A stretch of DNA of 64,000 bases, taken from assembly GCA_949358305.1 (NCBI GenBank), contig OX442321.1, positions 6,101,605-6,165,604 of the forward strand, written 5' to 3'. The position numbers and the translations under genes were made by a program. The stretch is from Strigamia acuminata (lineage: Eukaryota > Arthropoda > Chilopoda > Geophilomorpha > Linotaeniidae). Of this stretch, positions 42,673-54,804 are shown piece by piece (position 1 is the first letter of the stretch; each line of letters opens with the position of its first letter). Below the pieces are notes generated by a model that did not search any database, was not told the origin of the DNA, and saw only the letters and a program-made list of their open reading frames with translations.

Positions 42673-45431
42673 ATGTATCTTTTTACGCACTTCCACGTGT
42701 TTCTTTACATAGGCAAGTTAAACTGTTTGAATTTATAAAAAGAAATATTTTAAAAAAACCGATTTATTTTTTCAGTTTCTTGTATTGGTTATCAAACTAA
42801 AAATGTGCACTTCAACAGCGTCAAATGTTCCAGCGTGACTTTAATTTCAACTAAGGGTATGAGATTGTAAAAAACAGTTGTAATTGTTTATAATTTAACG
42901 ACATTTACAGAGAATTCTATGAAACCAGTTTCCAAGGTAAGACATCAATAACATTTTTCTCTTTACTTATGCAAGGAAAAACTTGTCGATACCAACTAAA
43001 GTATAAATTGCGATGCTATTACTAGATCGATGAATAGTTTTTTGTATGATGGATGTCATTATCAGGGGTAAGCTTCGTTTACCCCAATATTGGATGCACG
43101 CAAATAACAGCCCGTATTAATGATAGTTCAGGCCTTTAGTGGTCGGTGGCTCCCATCTGCCGACGTGTAATAAGCTATATTAATATCCAAAACATAAATA
43201 TTAAGACGTTTTCCGATCCTAAACAGTCTATTTCAATCCATTAGTTGCTGCACCGTGTGGTTTGGCTGCCATTCATGATTACATATGTGAACTGTCTCCA
43301 ATGTGAATAATTAATTCTTGCAACACACAATTGTCATCAATACACCCTGTTGCTATCAATACACACAGTCTCAAATTGCAACACAGTTGTCGTCGAGACA
43401 CCCAGTCTTATTCCGGTATATTATTCACTGCGTTGGTCATTAACCCTAGCAGTACCAACCTAAAAATCCCTTACTCACGAAACCAGGGTCATTTTTTACC
43501 CCAAGCCGAAAATACTTTTCAAAAATGAGTGAAAATGATTTTATTCTCCGAGTATTTCATGTTTATGAAGAAATCTAAGCAATTCGATATTTGTCAAAAG
43601 AGAGCAACAAAAATAATAACAAAAATAATTGACATTGTGGCTCGCATTGTGGGGAGGGTTAACTAATTTTGAACTTTCTTTTATTTGATCAATAAAGCAT
43701 TCATATTTTGCAGACTGAATTTCAATATTTAGAATATGGATGGCTGAGAAATGATGATGTAAATATTCAAACAAATAATTCTATTTTACAATTAAGCTGT
43801 GATAATCTATCTGTAAGTTGTGTTTAGATTAGTTAATTGATTCTTAAATTTCTAAAATTAAAGAACAGAGATGTTAAAAAGGAAGGAGAAGGACAGAATT
43901 TTGAAAGGGAAATAAGGTTATCAGTTATTAATGTACGTGAGAGATCACATAAGATATCTTCTTTAAACCAACTAATTTCTTAATGCTTTTCTAGTTTCCA
44001 CCGTTGATCACGATAACTGAAGTTAATAAATTACTTATATTGGGAGGTTATTTTGGTGAAGTTTTTAACATCTTTAAAATCCATTTTAACGTAAGGTAAA
44101 ATATAAAAAAAAGTGATAAGTTATTTAATCGATTATACATCTGAAAATAACACAATTTATAAGATTTAAAATCATTCACCACAACCATAATCAATTTGGG
44201 AGTTTTATAAACGGAAGCTGGACAGGGATGATTGGTGATGTTACTCAAGGGGTGTGTATTACAAACCAATTTTAGCTAGTGATATTAAGCAATTTAAATT
44301 TCTTTTTATTGTTTAGACAGCTGATATTTCTACTGCGATTACCATGACCAGACAAAGAAGAGACTACATAAATTTCTCACCACAATTATATCCATTTGTA
44401 TTTGAAGTTTTGTACAGAAAATTAGATCAACGCGAATGGAATTACAGTTTCTATTTGCAACAGTTCAATAACGAAATGTGGCTGTGCATATTTGCAATAA
44501 GCTTGACAGTTATTTTGGTCAATGTTTTAGCAAATCATTTATCAAGTACAAAACACTTTCGGAGTTGTATCCTAAATTTCATTGAGGAGGTGCTGCTTTC
44601 TTGGCCAATTGTGATACAAGGTTTAAACGATTTTTAAGAGGGAACTAATCCAAATAAATTGAAATCTTTCTCATCGTTTCATTTAGGCAACTTCTATGGT
44701 TTTTCATTCAAATCCATGGAAATTGTGTTTGTAATCTATGTCACATTTTCGATGTTGCTATGGGTTAGTTACAGCTCCACATTTACTTCTTTGCTTGCAA
44801 CAGCAGACACCAAAGTTCCTTTTTCCTCCCTTGACGACATGCTTGAGAATTCAGATTATTTGCCAGCCATTTTAAAAGACAGTAGTATTGAAGAAATATT
44901 CGAGGTAATGTGATTAGTATTTTATTGTTAATTTTATAAAACAGCTATTTTTAATAGAAACCATTATACAAAAGTATTAAGAATGTCTCAAAAGTATTTA
45001 ATCTTCGTGACGGAATTGAGATGGCATACGATGGAAAATTTGGATTCATTTGGGAACAACATTTGATTCGTGGAAACTGCAGTTTTGCTGCTGCTTCTCA
45101 TTTCGTCAAAAGAGAACCTGTCGCGTTAGGATATTCAAAACAATTTGCTCATATGGATTATTTCAATCGCAAGTAAATAATTTCCAGTCATGTGTATGAA
45201 AACAAAAAATAAATTATTATTTTAAACAGAATTCTATTATTGAAGCAGTATGGAATCTTATCAGTTGAATTTCAACGTTTTTTCTCGAAGTTGCATGAAT
45301 GTTTTGAAAATCAATTCAATCCCGTTTCGTTTGGTCAAATAATTGGACCTTTTATGTTCTTAATGGGAACAATCTTAATATCTTTACTTATTTGTGTATT
45401 TGAACTAATGACTGATAAATTTATCATGTAA
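42673..45431 (+). CDS. Ionotropic receptor A4 (subfamily A) with a GC-AG first intron
   Basis: Eleven exons: 42673-42712, 42776-42856, 42911-42936, 43714-43812, 43864-43932, 43995-44095, 44164-44251, 44317-44620, 44687-44904, 44958-45172, 45230-45431; 480 aa, open. The first donor reads G/GCAAGT, a GC-AG type with otherwise ideal consensus. All other introns are GT-AG. Exons 1-4 are more divergent (VSCIGYQTKNVHF) and resemble the C type in length, while exons 5-11 are clearly A type (MTRQRRDYINFS, WVSYSSTFTSLLAT, NPVSFGQIIGP). This suggests a composite origin. Intron 3 is about 780 bp, with short repeats shared with the relic at 21.9-27.6 kb. Confidence 0.85.
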
Positions 45432-45714
45432 TTGTAGTGCACATTACTGTTTTATCTCTGAATTGAAATTAATTATTGAAGTACTAAAATGGCTTAAAGT
45501 TGACTTAATACTGAAATCAATTTGTTATGTCTGCACCAATGCTTGCATATGGTTATTAAATTTATCTGTTACTATTTTGCAGTTATCTGTATTAACTATA
45601 CAATATAACTTGTTGCCAATGAATGTTACTCGGCAACCAATCTTGCTACAAAAATATAAAACTGAGTATTTTTGCGTATTAGCAGCAGTTAAAACTAGTT
45701 TTAATCTAGATATT

Positions 45715-46435
45715 TGTGACCGTCAAGCCACCTGGGGTGACCCACGTCACTGCCACACACCACCATACGGCCCCAAGATCACCCCCTCATTGGGTAAGGT
45801 GATCTAGCCCGGGGGAAGGAGGGAGCTGAGTGGTGTGGGGAGGAGATGCAGAGAGAGAGAGTGCGGACACTGCCCAGGACAATCGTGTGTATAGAGTCTG
45901 AGGAGTTGTAGTCATCAAGGGGACAAGTCGTGTCCCGGCTGTGTGGACTCTGCATTCCTTCCCATTCACCACAGAGACGCTCAGAACTGTGATGGAGTCC
46001 ATAGTGCCAGGGCCGTTTCTACCTATGAGGCGAAGAGGCGGCCGCCAGGCGGCCATGCCGTGGTAAGTAACTTTACCAAGGCATGGCCACCTGGCGGCCG
46101 CCTCTTCGCCTCATAGGTAGAAACGGCCCTGCATAGTGCAGCCTCCATGAGTGGCCACTGCGGGTCGTACTGTAGGTGAGGACGACATGAATGTAATGTT
46201 GAACCGACCACGCCACCCATTGGGCTCGCGCCCAGTGTGTGACTGGTCGGTTGCCGGTGCGGTGTGCCTTCGTGGCACGCCTGCAACGGGTAACGGGATT
46301 CCCTATACCCCTAGACAACACTAATAAAGGCCAACCAACCAATATTAAGGGAGTTTCTGTTATTTACGTGAGTATGCGTCCCACACCAGTGTAATTAGTC
46401 CCCTAATTTCCCTGGCGAAGACCATATCAGTCACA
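45715..46435. mobile_element. Solo LTR (721 bp) with TATT target duplication
   Basis: TGTGACCGTCAAGCC to ATATCAGTCACA, flanked by TATT at 45711-45714 and 46436-46439. The empty site is in the other IR 5' flanks (AGATATTATCAATACAT). Related copies, some reversed, are at 48.13, 53.06 and 59.1 kb. It contains a nested hAT MITE. No ORF with a domain. Confidence 0.9.
46008..46131. mobile_element. hAT-type MITE nested in the solo LTR
   Basis: A 124-bp near-perfect hairpin with ends CAGGGCCGTTTCTACC and GGTAGAAACGGCCCTG and arms of about 50 bp. It is flanked by an exact 8-bp duplication CATAGTGC (46000-46007 and 46132-46139). The LTR copy at 59.1 kb lacks it. CAGGG ends with an 8-bp target duplication are the hallmark of the hAT superfamily. 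Confidence 0.95.
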
Positions 46436-47830
46436 TATTATCAATACATAACATACTCCTAATGCAAAACACAAGCAGAGTCCATTCCATGCTTTCTTGT
46501 GATAACAGACATCACATTAAATATAAATTACTGTTGCTATAGTTATCATCAAATATTTATTTTTCAATTAAAGAGAAAAGATTCTTGTCAATAATGATGG
46601 TGTTAATCTAGTAAGTGCTTCTTGTTTCCTTGTGAAAACTACAACAGATTTAAAGGGACACTTATAGCTGTCATACAGCCACGACCACATCATGAAGTTT
46701 AATGATTTCTAGTAGCAAGGCAACTAAAATGCATTACTCTTATTTCAATTTCGACACAAACCACTATTATTATCACAACGCAACTGCACTTCTAAAAATT
46801 AACTGCTAAGACTCTATGATGGATTTTGTTGTACTCGTAATCACATCACTCCAAATAAGTAAGTTAAAACAATATAAAATGACTTAAAGTTGACTTAACT
46901 TACCTCCATCTGTTATCAAAATATCAAGTTATTATGACAGTAACACTGGCAAAGTTGTGGCAATAAATCCCCATCAGCTGGCGCTTCAGATTACATTTTT
47001 TATATTCCCTATATGAATCCCACTCATGCAATCCTACAACTGCCGTTTCTTATCAACAGCCCTTCGCTCAAACAACTGAAGAAATAAGTCGTACGAAAAT
47101 TTCATACTGAAGATCGTTAGTACGACTACTCAAATTATCGGTAATTCTCCACCCGCTCGTGGCATTACTTCTTATCATGCATCTTTTTATGCACTTCCAC
47201 GTGTTTCTTTACATACGCAAGTTTAACTCCTTGAATTTGTAAAAAAAAATATTTAAAAAAAACGATTTATTTATTGGTTATCAAACTAAAAATTTGCACT
47301 CCAACAGCATCTGATGTTCCAGTGTGACTTTAATTTCAACTATGGGTATGTGATCTTAAAAAACAGTTGTAATTGTTTATAATTTAACGACATTTACAGA
47401 GAATCTTATGAAACTTGTTTGCAAAGTAAGACGTCAATAACCAATAACATTATTCTCTTTACTTATGCAAGGAAAAACTTGTCGATACCAGCTAAAGTAT
47501 AAACTGCGATGCTATTACTAGATCAATAAACAGTATTTTTTATGATTGGTGGTCATTATCAAGCATAAGCTTGGATCAGCACAATATTCGATGCAAGCAA
47601 ATAACAGACCGTATTAATGATACTTCAGGCCTTTAGTGGTGGGTGGCTCCCATCCGCCGACATGTAATAAGCTATATTAATGTCCAAAACATAAATATTA
47701 AGACGTTTTTCGATCCCAAACAGTCTGTTTCAACCCATTAGTTGCTGCACCGTGTGGTTTGGCTGGCGTTCATGATTACACACAATTGTCATCACTACAA
47801 CCTGTTGCTATCAAAACACACAGTCTCACA
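46436..47830 (+). pseudogene. IR 5' relics: orphan first exons of two types
   Basis: A B/C-type exon 1 with good donor lies at 46817-46856 (MDFVVLVITSLQI). Next, an A4-type 5' region follows: exon 1 near 47178 (MHLFMHFHVFLYI), exon 2 near 47276-47346 lacking its acceptor, and exon 3 near 47400. Downstream exons are absent. The surrounding intronic sequence matches 42.42-43.4 kb. Confidence 0.75.
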
Positions 47831-48129
47831 TTGCAACCCAGTGGAAACACTAGAAAGCGGGTAAAATTCCAAAGCTTGCTAGCACAAGTTTAAAGAGGGA
47901 GTCATTTACAAGCTTCCTTGACTCGCTTTTGTCTTACCATCTTAACTGGCAAACTCAAGCTAGCTAGGTAGCTGTCAGAAATTCCAGCCATAAACTCCTC
48001 CAAGAATTTCTTCACGATTCTGATGGCTGTCAAAGTCATATGACCAAAACACCAGTAAACTTGAAGCCGGTAAGTGATATTGACTGCACTTAGTAAATCG
48101 AATCGGATTCTACAATTTGTGAGATGACA

Positions 48130-48400
48130 TGTGACTGATATGGTCTCGCCATGGCAGCCTGGGGACTGGTTACCATGGTTTGGGATGCATACTCACGTAA
48201 TAATGACAAAAGACTCCAGATTGTTAATTGTTGGCTTTTAATCGTTAGTCTAGGGGTTGGAGAATACCGTCACCAGCGTGTAGTGTGTGCCATAAGGGCA
48301 TGCCGCACCAGCAACCTACCCGTCCCCATGTATGACGAGGTCGGTTAAACATAACATTCACATCGTACTTACCCGTACGACCCATGCAGCCGCTCATGGA
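48130..48400 (-). mobile_element. Partial LTR of the TGTGAC family
   Basis: Minus-strand copy of the 3' part of the 45.7-kb LTR (shared ATACTCACGTAA, GGTCGGTT, CATCGTACTTACC), truncated near 48.4 kb. No coding content. Confidence 0.7.
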
Positions 48401-48576
48401 GCGTAAAATAAAACTTAAATTTTATGACTAAGACAGTTTTACTGCATCCAAACTGTCAGTTTTAACCCGTAAAAAGTTATTGCACAAGTAAAGGAAACTG
48501 CTGCATTAGCATCAACACTCCTGGTGCTTGCATATCCACAACAAACTACTCTTGCAATTTCAGTTAATTGTTGATA

Positions 48577-51022
48577 ATGTATATTCTTGTACTCTTAGCT
48601 GTGTCACTTCAGGCATGTAAGTAAAATAATTTGAATATAAAAAAAATGCTTTCCCTAAAAGCTGGACTTTTAATTAAAGTGTCTTGTAAAAGTGAAAAGG
48701 CAACAAGTTTGCAATCCAACAGGATTAGATGTCCTCATGTGACTTTACTTTCAACTCAAGGTACTTTACAAGTCACATTTTTATCTAATTCAAATTTAAT
48801 AATGTTCCACTTTGTTAAACAGAGAGTCTAGCAAGACTTGACGTCAAGGTACGACATTATCGACAAAATAATAAATTTGACTACCGGTAGTTAAATGCCG
48901 TTGAGCTGTGGGAGATTTCTCTACCACTGGTCATCAATAATTCAATATGATATTTTTACATTACAGACCCATTTAGGACAAAAATGGATACAAATTGATG
49001 TTACTAATATTCAGCAAGGAAACCATCTTTTCAAATTAAGTTGTGACAATCAGTCTGCAGAGTATGTTTAATTATTAGTTTTGACGTAGAACTAATTATA
49101 TGTCGCCCTTCTCACTAGGCAGCAAAACAGACGGGGATTACAAAGTTAGATTGACATAGGGAATGGGAATGACAAACAAACAACAAAAACAATACACCGT
49201 CTGTTAATGGTACAATACAATGCAATAAAACAAATAAAACGGCAACAAAATCACAACCTCATTTAAATAAACAAACAAAACATTCCCTCATCTCACTCTG
49301 GATGCAAATCCACATTGCGGCATAGTATGAACTGTGCCCATTTGCAATTTTATTTTTAATTTGTTTAATTATAGAATGAAATAAATAAATTAGGATCTTT
49401 TCAGTGCCAAGCTAAGTCAACATTTGCAAAAGCCCGTACGGATAACAGCATTTCATGTATTTGTAAATCCAAGAAAATTTTTAATCCAATAGATTAATTT
49501 TAAATTAATGTTAACAGTATCCACCAACTATGACATTAAACAAATTGCTAACAATAGGAGGATATTTTGGCCAAGTGTTCAACGTTTTTAACACAAAATT
49601 TAATGTAAGGTAAAATATCAATGAATCAAAGCTCTCAATAAATTGGAGAAAAAAATGCATAAAATGCCAAAATCTATTATAAAAAATCAATGTCCTTCAT
49701 TTAATAGCTTTGAAATAATTAAATGTGAAGATGGTCAATTTGGAACAATAAAGAATAGAACCTGGACAGGAATGATAGGCGATCTAACAAAAGGGGTAGG
49801 AATTTCACATTAATTTAACACAATTACATTTAAACTTACCCTGTTATCATGTTTGATGTTTGCTACTAGAAAGCTGATATTGCGCCTGCCTTACTTTTGA
49901 CCAAAGAGAGAGTCGGCCATGTAAAGTTTTCATCACAATTGAATCCATTCCAAACAGATCTAGTGTTCAGAAAATTAAATACACGCACCTGGGATTACAC
50001 TTTCTATTTGCAAACGTGTAGTGTTGAAATGTGGCTGTGTATATTTGCAATCAGTATGACCGTTATTCTAGTCAAAGTTTCAGCAGAAATTCTTTCAACA
50101 AGAAAAAGTCTAATGAGTTGTTTCCCGAATTTCATCAACGAGTTGCAGCTTTGGTGGCCAATTGTGTTAGTAGGTATAAATAGTGCAATTAACTTATGAT
50201 AATGTACATAAATTAAAATGTTCCACTTTAATTTCATATAGCCAATACAAATAGTTTCTTACTGAAGTTCATGAAACTTTTTCTTTTCACCTACGTCGTT
50301 TTTTCAATGTTGATATGGATATGTTACACTTCTGAATTAACTTCTTTCCTGGCAACAACCGACGAAAACATTCCTTTTACTTCACTCGAAGATATGCTTG
50401 AAAACACAGATTATTTGCCTCTGATTTTGAAGGGCACCCTTTACGAAGAAATGTTTAAGGTATAAGTATTATGATGCAGCATTCGTAGTTTTCAAACTTT
50501 GTAGACCACTATATTTTAATAGAAGCCACCCTACGAGAATAAGAATGTGATAAGGGTTAAAACAATATCAGACGGGCTTAACGAAGTTTATAGCGGAAAG
50601 GTTTCAATGATAGCTTCACTCCTAATTCTTCAACATTATATTGGTAGCAATTGCAGCTTTGCTATTGCACCGCGTTATATCAGCAGAAAATCTGAATCAT
50701 TAGTATATTCAAACCAGTTTGCTCATGTGGAATATTTCAATTCCAAGTAAATAATTTTTTGCATACAAACCTAATAAGATTACATGTAGGAAAGAGTTAT
50801 ATCATGCTTTTCTTACACAGAATTTTATTACTAAAGCAATACGGAATTTTGTCAGTCCTGCGTAAACGTTCCTTTCCGAAGACTGAAAGGTGTTCAGAAA
50901 ATTTATTCAATCCTATTTCGTTTGGACAAATAATTGGACCAGTCCTATTAATTCTGGCTGGGATTTTGATCTCTTTAGTTTTAGGACTAATCGAATTACT
51001 TGTTTTTAAATTTATCGTGTAA
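48577..51022 (+). CDS. Ionotropic receptor B4 with a divergent N-terminus
   Basis: Eleven exons: 48577-48616, 48680-48760, 48823-48848, 48967-49061, 49405-49456, 49518-49609, 49708-49795, 49870-50173, 50242-50459, 50523-50746, 50821-51022; 473 aa, open. Exons 5-11 are standard subfamily B (LTKERVGHVKFSSQ with ligand arginine, NPISFGQIIGP). Exons 1-4 differ strongly from B1/B3/B5 (SCKSEKATSLQSNRIRCPHV, ESLARLDVK, THLGQKWIQIDVTN), although every exon length class and phase is kept. In the pore helix SYT is replaced by CYT (WICYTSELTSFLAT). Intron 4 is the shortest of the group and gives the empty site for the LTR insertions in B1 and B3. Confidence 0.88.
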
Positions 51023-51349
51023 TTATTCTGCTGATTAATGTATCTTTCATAAGCAAACTCTCAATCATTTAAGCAGTTGTTTATGAAGAACGTAAAAAAA
51101 ATATTTCTGCCAGACAGCTATTGAAAATGTCAACGATGACAGTTTTATATTAGCGCCGTTTGGAACACTCTACACACTACAGCAATATGGAATAAACATA
51201 AACTTCTTTCAATTAGATATTGAATTAAAATCTGAATTGTTCAAATAAAAATTGTTCTCACTTGAATAAAAATTCACTAAATCACTAGAACGTAAAACTG
51301 AATGAGTGGACAGTTGTTTGGCGTAAACAGTTGGACGGTATATTTTAAT
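51023..51349. other. Convergent spacer between B4 and Gr2
   Basis: AT-rich, no gene. It contains an AATAAA near 51191 on the plus strand. The sequence at 51.29 kb onward is the Gr 3' flank shared with relics at 41.4 and 42.2 kb. Confidence 0.45.
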
Positions 51350-52722
51350 TTATGATTGGTAAACTAAAACAACATACGTCATCACGGTTGAAGCCATCTA
51401 GAAAAGAAAACATGCTCGATTAACCATTTTCTCTAAGGAGACGAGAAAACTGAGTAAAAAATTGTCATAATTACATTGAGGAAACTGAAAGTACTCAACA
51501 GGAACAACCCAGACACGCTGATCCCAACAGTATCAGCGTTGAGAGTTTGACTGAACAGCAAACAATTGATGGGAACACACTGCACGCCAATCCAAAATTA
51601 AACGAGCAACAATTCAATTTCACCATAATCTATTTTACCTGGTTTGTGTTTGCTCCAGCCACTTCATCACTCGAAATCATCATTTCGGCTACTCTTCCTT
51701 TCATTTTGCGAATCTATTAAAGTCATTTGAATAGAATTACACATGAATTATTCACAAATCACGCTTCAACTGACCTGCGAATGCAATTCGGATGAGTTTT
51801 TACAAATTATAACTACGACATATACCAAGTGGAAAACATCGACAGCATAGTACAATCGAAAAATCATTTCAGCGGCCGGTTTAATCGAGCGTATTCTCAA
51901 GCACAAAATAAAAACCAATCCCACCAACCAGGAAAACAACAGCGGCGAAAATACATCGCTTATTTTTTCCGCCAGATGCGACAAATATCGATACCGTCGA
52001 CGAAACGCGTTCAATCTTGCATTTGTCAACCCAGACGGCGAAACAATTGCCTGCTCCATCTCGTCGTTCAAAGCCTCAAAAGTAAACGACAAAACTTTAC
52101 ACATGAACGAGAAATACAGGACCGCAACATCAATGAAAAACTGCGAAAACAGCGTGTAAAATAACGACTCGGCGAGTATGTAAACTCGCAGCAGATAAGA
52201 ATTAAACTTTGTGTAGATGAACAAATTGTCCGTCATAAATTGGTCAGTTTGCACCACCATTGCAACGAGAACAACACCCAGCGCCGCATTCAAAATCACA
52301 CTGACGAGCAAAGCCGTGTACGTGTAATTTCCCAACCGTCTTGAGTTTTCGGAACTCTTTGACGTCAGTTCCACAAGCGTGTTGTACAAGGCCGAATACT
52401 TGGATTCTCTCGTTCGCAGGACGAGTGCGGTCAAGATCGAAATTACGTGGAAAAGTATCGGTGGAAAAAATAAGACAAATATTTCGTATTGTTGCAATCT
52501 GACTGCCAACGTGGCGTACCGTAAGATGATCAACACGCAAAAAACACGCGGTAACAGCATCATGACGGATTTCTTCCATTTTGGAAAATAATATTCTTCG
52601 GCGCGATCAAGTTGCAAACCGTAAAGCCAAAACAATCGAGACCATAATCGATTCAACTTACACGTGCTCCCTTCTTGCAATTGGAAATTGTCTCGGTTGG
52701 TTTGGGAAGTAAAGTGCGGCAT
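51350..52722 (-). CDS. Gustatory receptor (insect Gr family), second copy
   Basis: Minus-strand exons 52722-51775 (316 codons), 51713-51639, 51579-51475 and 51397-51350, all phase 0 with GT-AG introns; 391 aa. Exon 1 has the same codon count as the Gr at 1.25-2.64 kb and aligns with it from the start (NRLWSRLFWLYGLQ compared with ERLWNFLFWINGLQ). Exon 3 contains the TM7 motif GISVSGLFLLSTFSFLN. The last exon MASTVMTYVVLVYQS carries TYhhhhhQ. No stop or frameshift. Predicted to act as a cation channel subunit in taste neurons. Ligand unknown. It lies inside the IR array in reverse orientation. Confidence 0.9.
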
Positions 52723-53060
52723 TGCTGTTAAAACTGGCGTTTAACGGGACGTGCGAAGTGGTGGGTATTGTTACTATTTTTCATCTCACGAAACAGGATT
52801 GATTGTGCGTAGACCAACATCGTGAGTGAGATTGAATCGCTTATACATGAGCAAATGTTCTAATTGTGCTAATGGTAATTTCAATCATCATTAAGACGAT
52901 AAGTGCCAGATGTATAATGGATTATTGATTTCATATTACATTAGAAAATTAAATGCACATCAATCCACCCAGTGTTGTATAAGCCTGCTTGATTGTACAG
53001 TGATAAAAATCCAGTAAACGACATAATGTTTGACCGCTTGGCCAACCACGGTGACCTGTA
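52723..53060. other. Upstream region of Gr2
   Basis: Presumed promoter region for the minus-strand Gr. AT-rich, nothing else recognised. Confidence 0.35.
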
Positions 53061-53445
53061 TGTGACCTGCAGTGACCGCCCAGTGGTCCTAAGGTCGTCT
53101 CTCCTTGCGGGGTGCACTGACCCAGCTAGGGAAGGAGGGAGCCAAGTGGTGTGGAGAGAGTTGAGCAGAGAAGCCCAAGGAGAGAAAATTTGTGCTGCAA
53201 AGGTCCCGACTCTGCTCCTCTCTCTCACCATTCACCACTGTGACGCTCAGTAACATGGCGATGTGCCTGTTGAAGTCTCCATGAGCGGCTACATGGGTCG
53301 TACAGGGTAAGTACGACAGAATGTTAGTAACTGGCCGGCCCCAACACCCATGGGGCTCGTGCCCTGTGTGACGGGTCGGTTGCTGGTGTAGCGTGCCTAA
53401 CAGCACTGCCACACATGGGTAGATGGGAGCCCATAACCAGTCACA
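53061..53445. mobile_element. Shortened solo LTR of the TGTGAC family
   Basis: TGTGACCTGCAGTGACCG to CCAGTCACA, 385 bp, internally deleted compared with 45715-46435 but sharing GGGAAGGAGGGAGC-like and GACGGGTCGGTTGC-like blocks. TGTA before and ATGTA after may be the target duplication with one extra base. Confidence 0.7.
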
Positions 53446-53858
53446 ATGTACAGTCAAGACATTAGGATAAATAGCAACAGAGTCTCAAATTTAAAAAAAA
53501 AAAAAAAAAACTTAATTTATATTGCAATTAAACAAAGGCTTGTCACGTCGTAGTCGACTCTTCAACAATAGTTTCGGAAATTTGAGAATTTCCAGGGATT
53601 GTAATAGCCAGAAAATTTAGGTTCGCAGGCGCTGCAACTCTTAAAACTTTGCCAGGGGTGGTAGCTAGGTTAAGACAGCGTCTATTCGTGAAATCTGTAT
53701 TTTATGGGTGCAGGATTCAATTCGGGCGCCGCGCAAAATGGCGAACGTTGATATTTGAATTAAGACCAAAATATCGCTCTTCTCTGAGGGAAAATGTTGT
53801 CACTCGCTAGGCGTACTTACGAAGAGTATGTTTCTTCTCCTGGACACGCGCAAACGTG

Positions 53859-54700
53859 TGGTGACCTCAAATATTTATATTTGAGTGCGCACCATATTTC
53901 CAAATTATCTTAGAAACATATTCAACAAGCTTATATGTTTTGTTTCAATGTAAATTGAAATAAAATATATATTAATCAAATATAAAACAAGACACAATAT
54001 TACCCAAATAATATTGTGTTTTGCAGCAAGTTTTGGCCCAGCAACAGCGTCAACCAATCACGCTGCAGCGTGCATTGCTTTGATGATGCTGCTAGGCGTG
54101 TGCCTGGGCGGAGCATCCCTTCCCCTCGCGCGTGCCCGGCTCAATTGTTGCACACGACCCGAAGGCAGCCGTGTGTGATCTTTGTGCAACTCGTCATCAG
54201 CGCAGCTTTACTGAGCAGATTTTGGAGTGAGCCAAACGGTTTTGGCCCACTCTTCCCGCATTCTTGATTCTGCTTCCAAACCATTCACATCTGTGTCAAA
54301 CTTATGCCAAACCCTGCTAAGTGTGATCTGTGATATCTGGAAGAGTTGAGATTCATTGCTGGTCCGTGCCAACTGTACGGAATAGCGCCTTTCTGCTTGA
54401 ATTACTACGCGTAATTTAAGCCATTTCTGTGTGTAAATTGACATTGAGCTTGCTCTGTCAATTTGAAGGCTTTGTGTTGAGTTCAACTCCACAAAGCGAA
54501 CTGTGTAGACTGATTGTTACGTCGAGCTTGCTCCGTAATAATCACTTTCACTGTGTGTGAGAAGTATTCTCGTGTTGAGCTTGCTCCACGAGGATTTTAG
54601 TATATTTAGAGGCGTATTTTAGCGTTGAGTTTACTCCGCTAAAATCCCGCGCTCACACGACGCCGTCGACGCCATCTTGGAGCCAACAGTCAACTGTGAG
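53859..54700. other. Hairpin-rich insert, possible LTR or untranslated element
   Basis: Starts TGTGGTGACCTCAAATA, the same opening as the 17.49-kb insert, and immediately forms a 9-bp palindrome (CTCAAATAT / ATATTTGAG, 53868-53887). GC-richer than its surroundings in the middle (54.03-54.25 kb). It ends with the five-hairpin chain described separately and a GC-rich stretch near 54.65 kb. No protein domain found on either strand. The right boundary is uncertain. Confidence 0.4.
54435..54645. repeat. Chain of five stem-loops with a conserved loop
   Basis: Stems at 54435-54443/54456-54464 (9 bp), 54469-54476/54490-54497 (8 bp), 54511-54521/54534-54544 (11 bp, one G-T pair), 54566-54574/54587-54595 (9 bp, one wobble) and 54616-54624/54637-54645 (9 bp). 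No two stem sequences are alike, yet loops 1 and 4 are TTGAGCTTGCTC, 3 is TCGAGCTTGCTC, 5 is TTGAGTTTACTC and 2 is TTGAGTTCAACTC. A weaker sixth hairpin lies at 54400-54416. The spacers share CTGTGTG. Confidence 0.9.
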
Positions 54701-54804
54701 TTTATATTGAAGAAGAAGCCAGATCGACCCCAAACATTATCATTTTGCTGAATATATCTCCATTGTATTTTAGAATAATTAAAACTATCTAATTTTTCCT
54801 TTAC

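Noticed and set aside
45787-46342. Minus-strand frames of about 90 codons
   Set aside because: They lie wholly within a solo LTR and nested MITE and have no motif.
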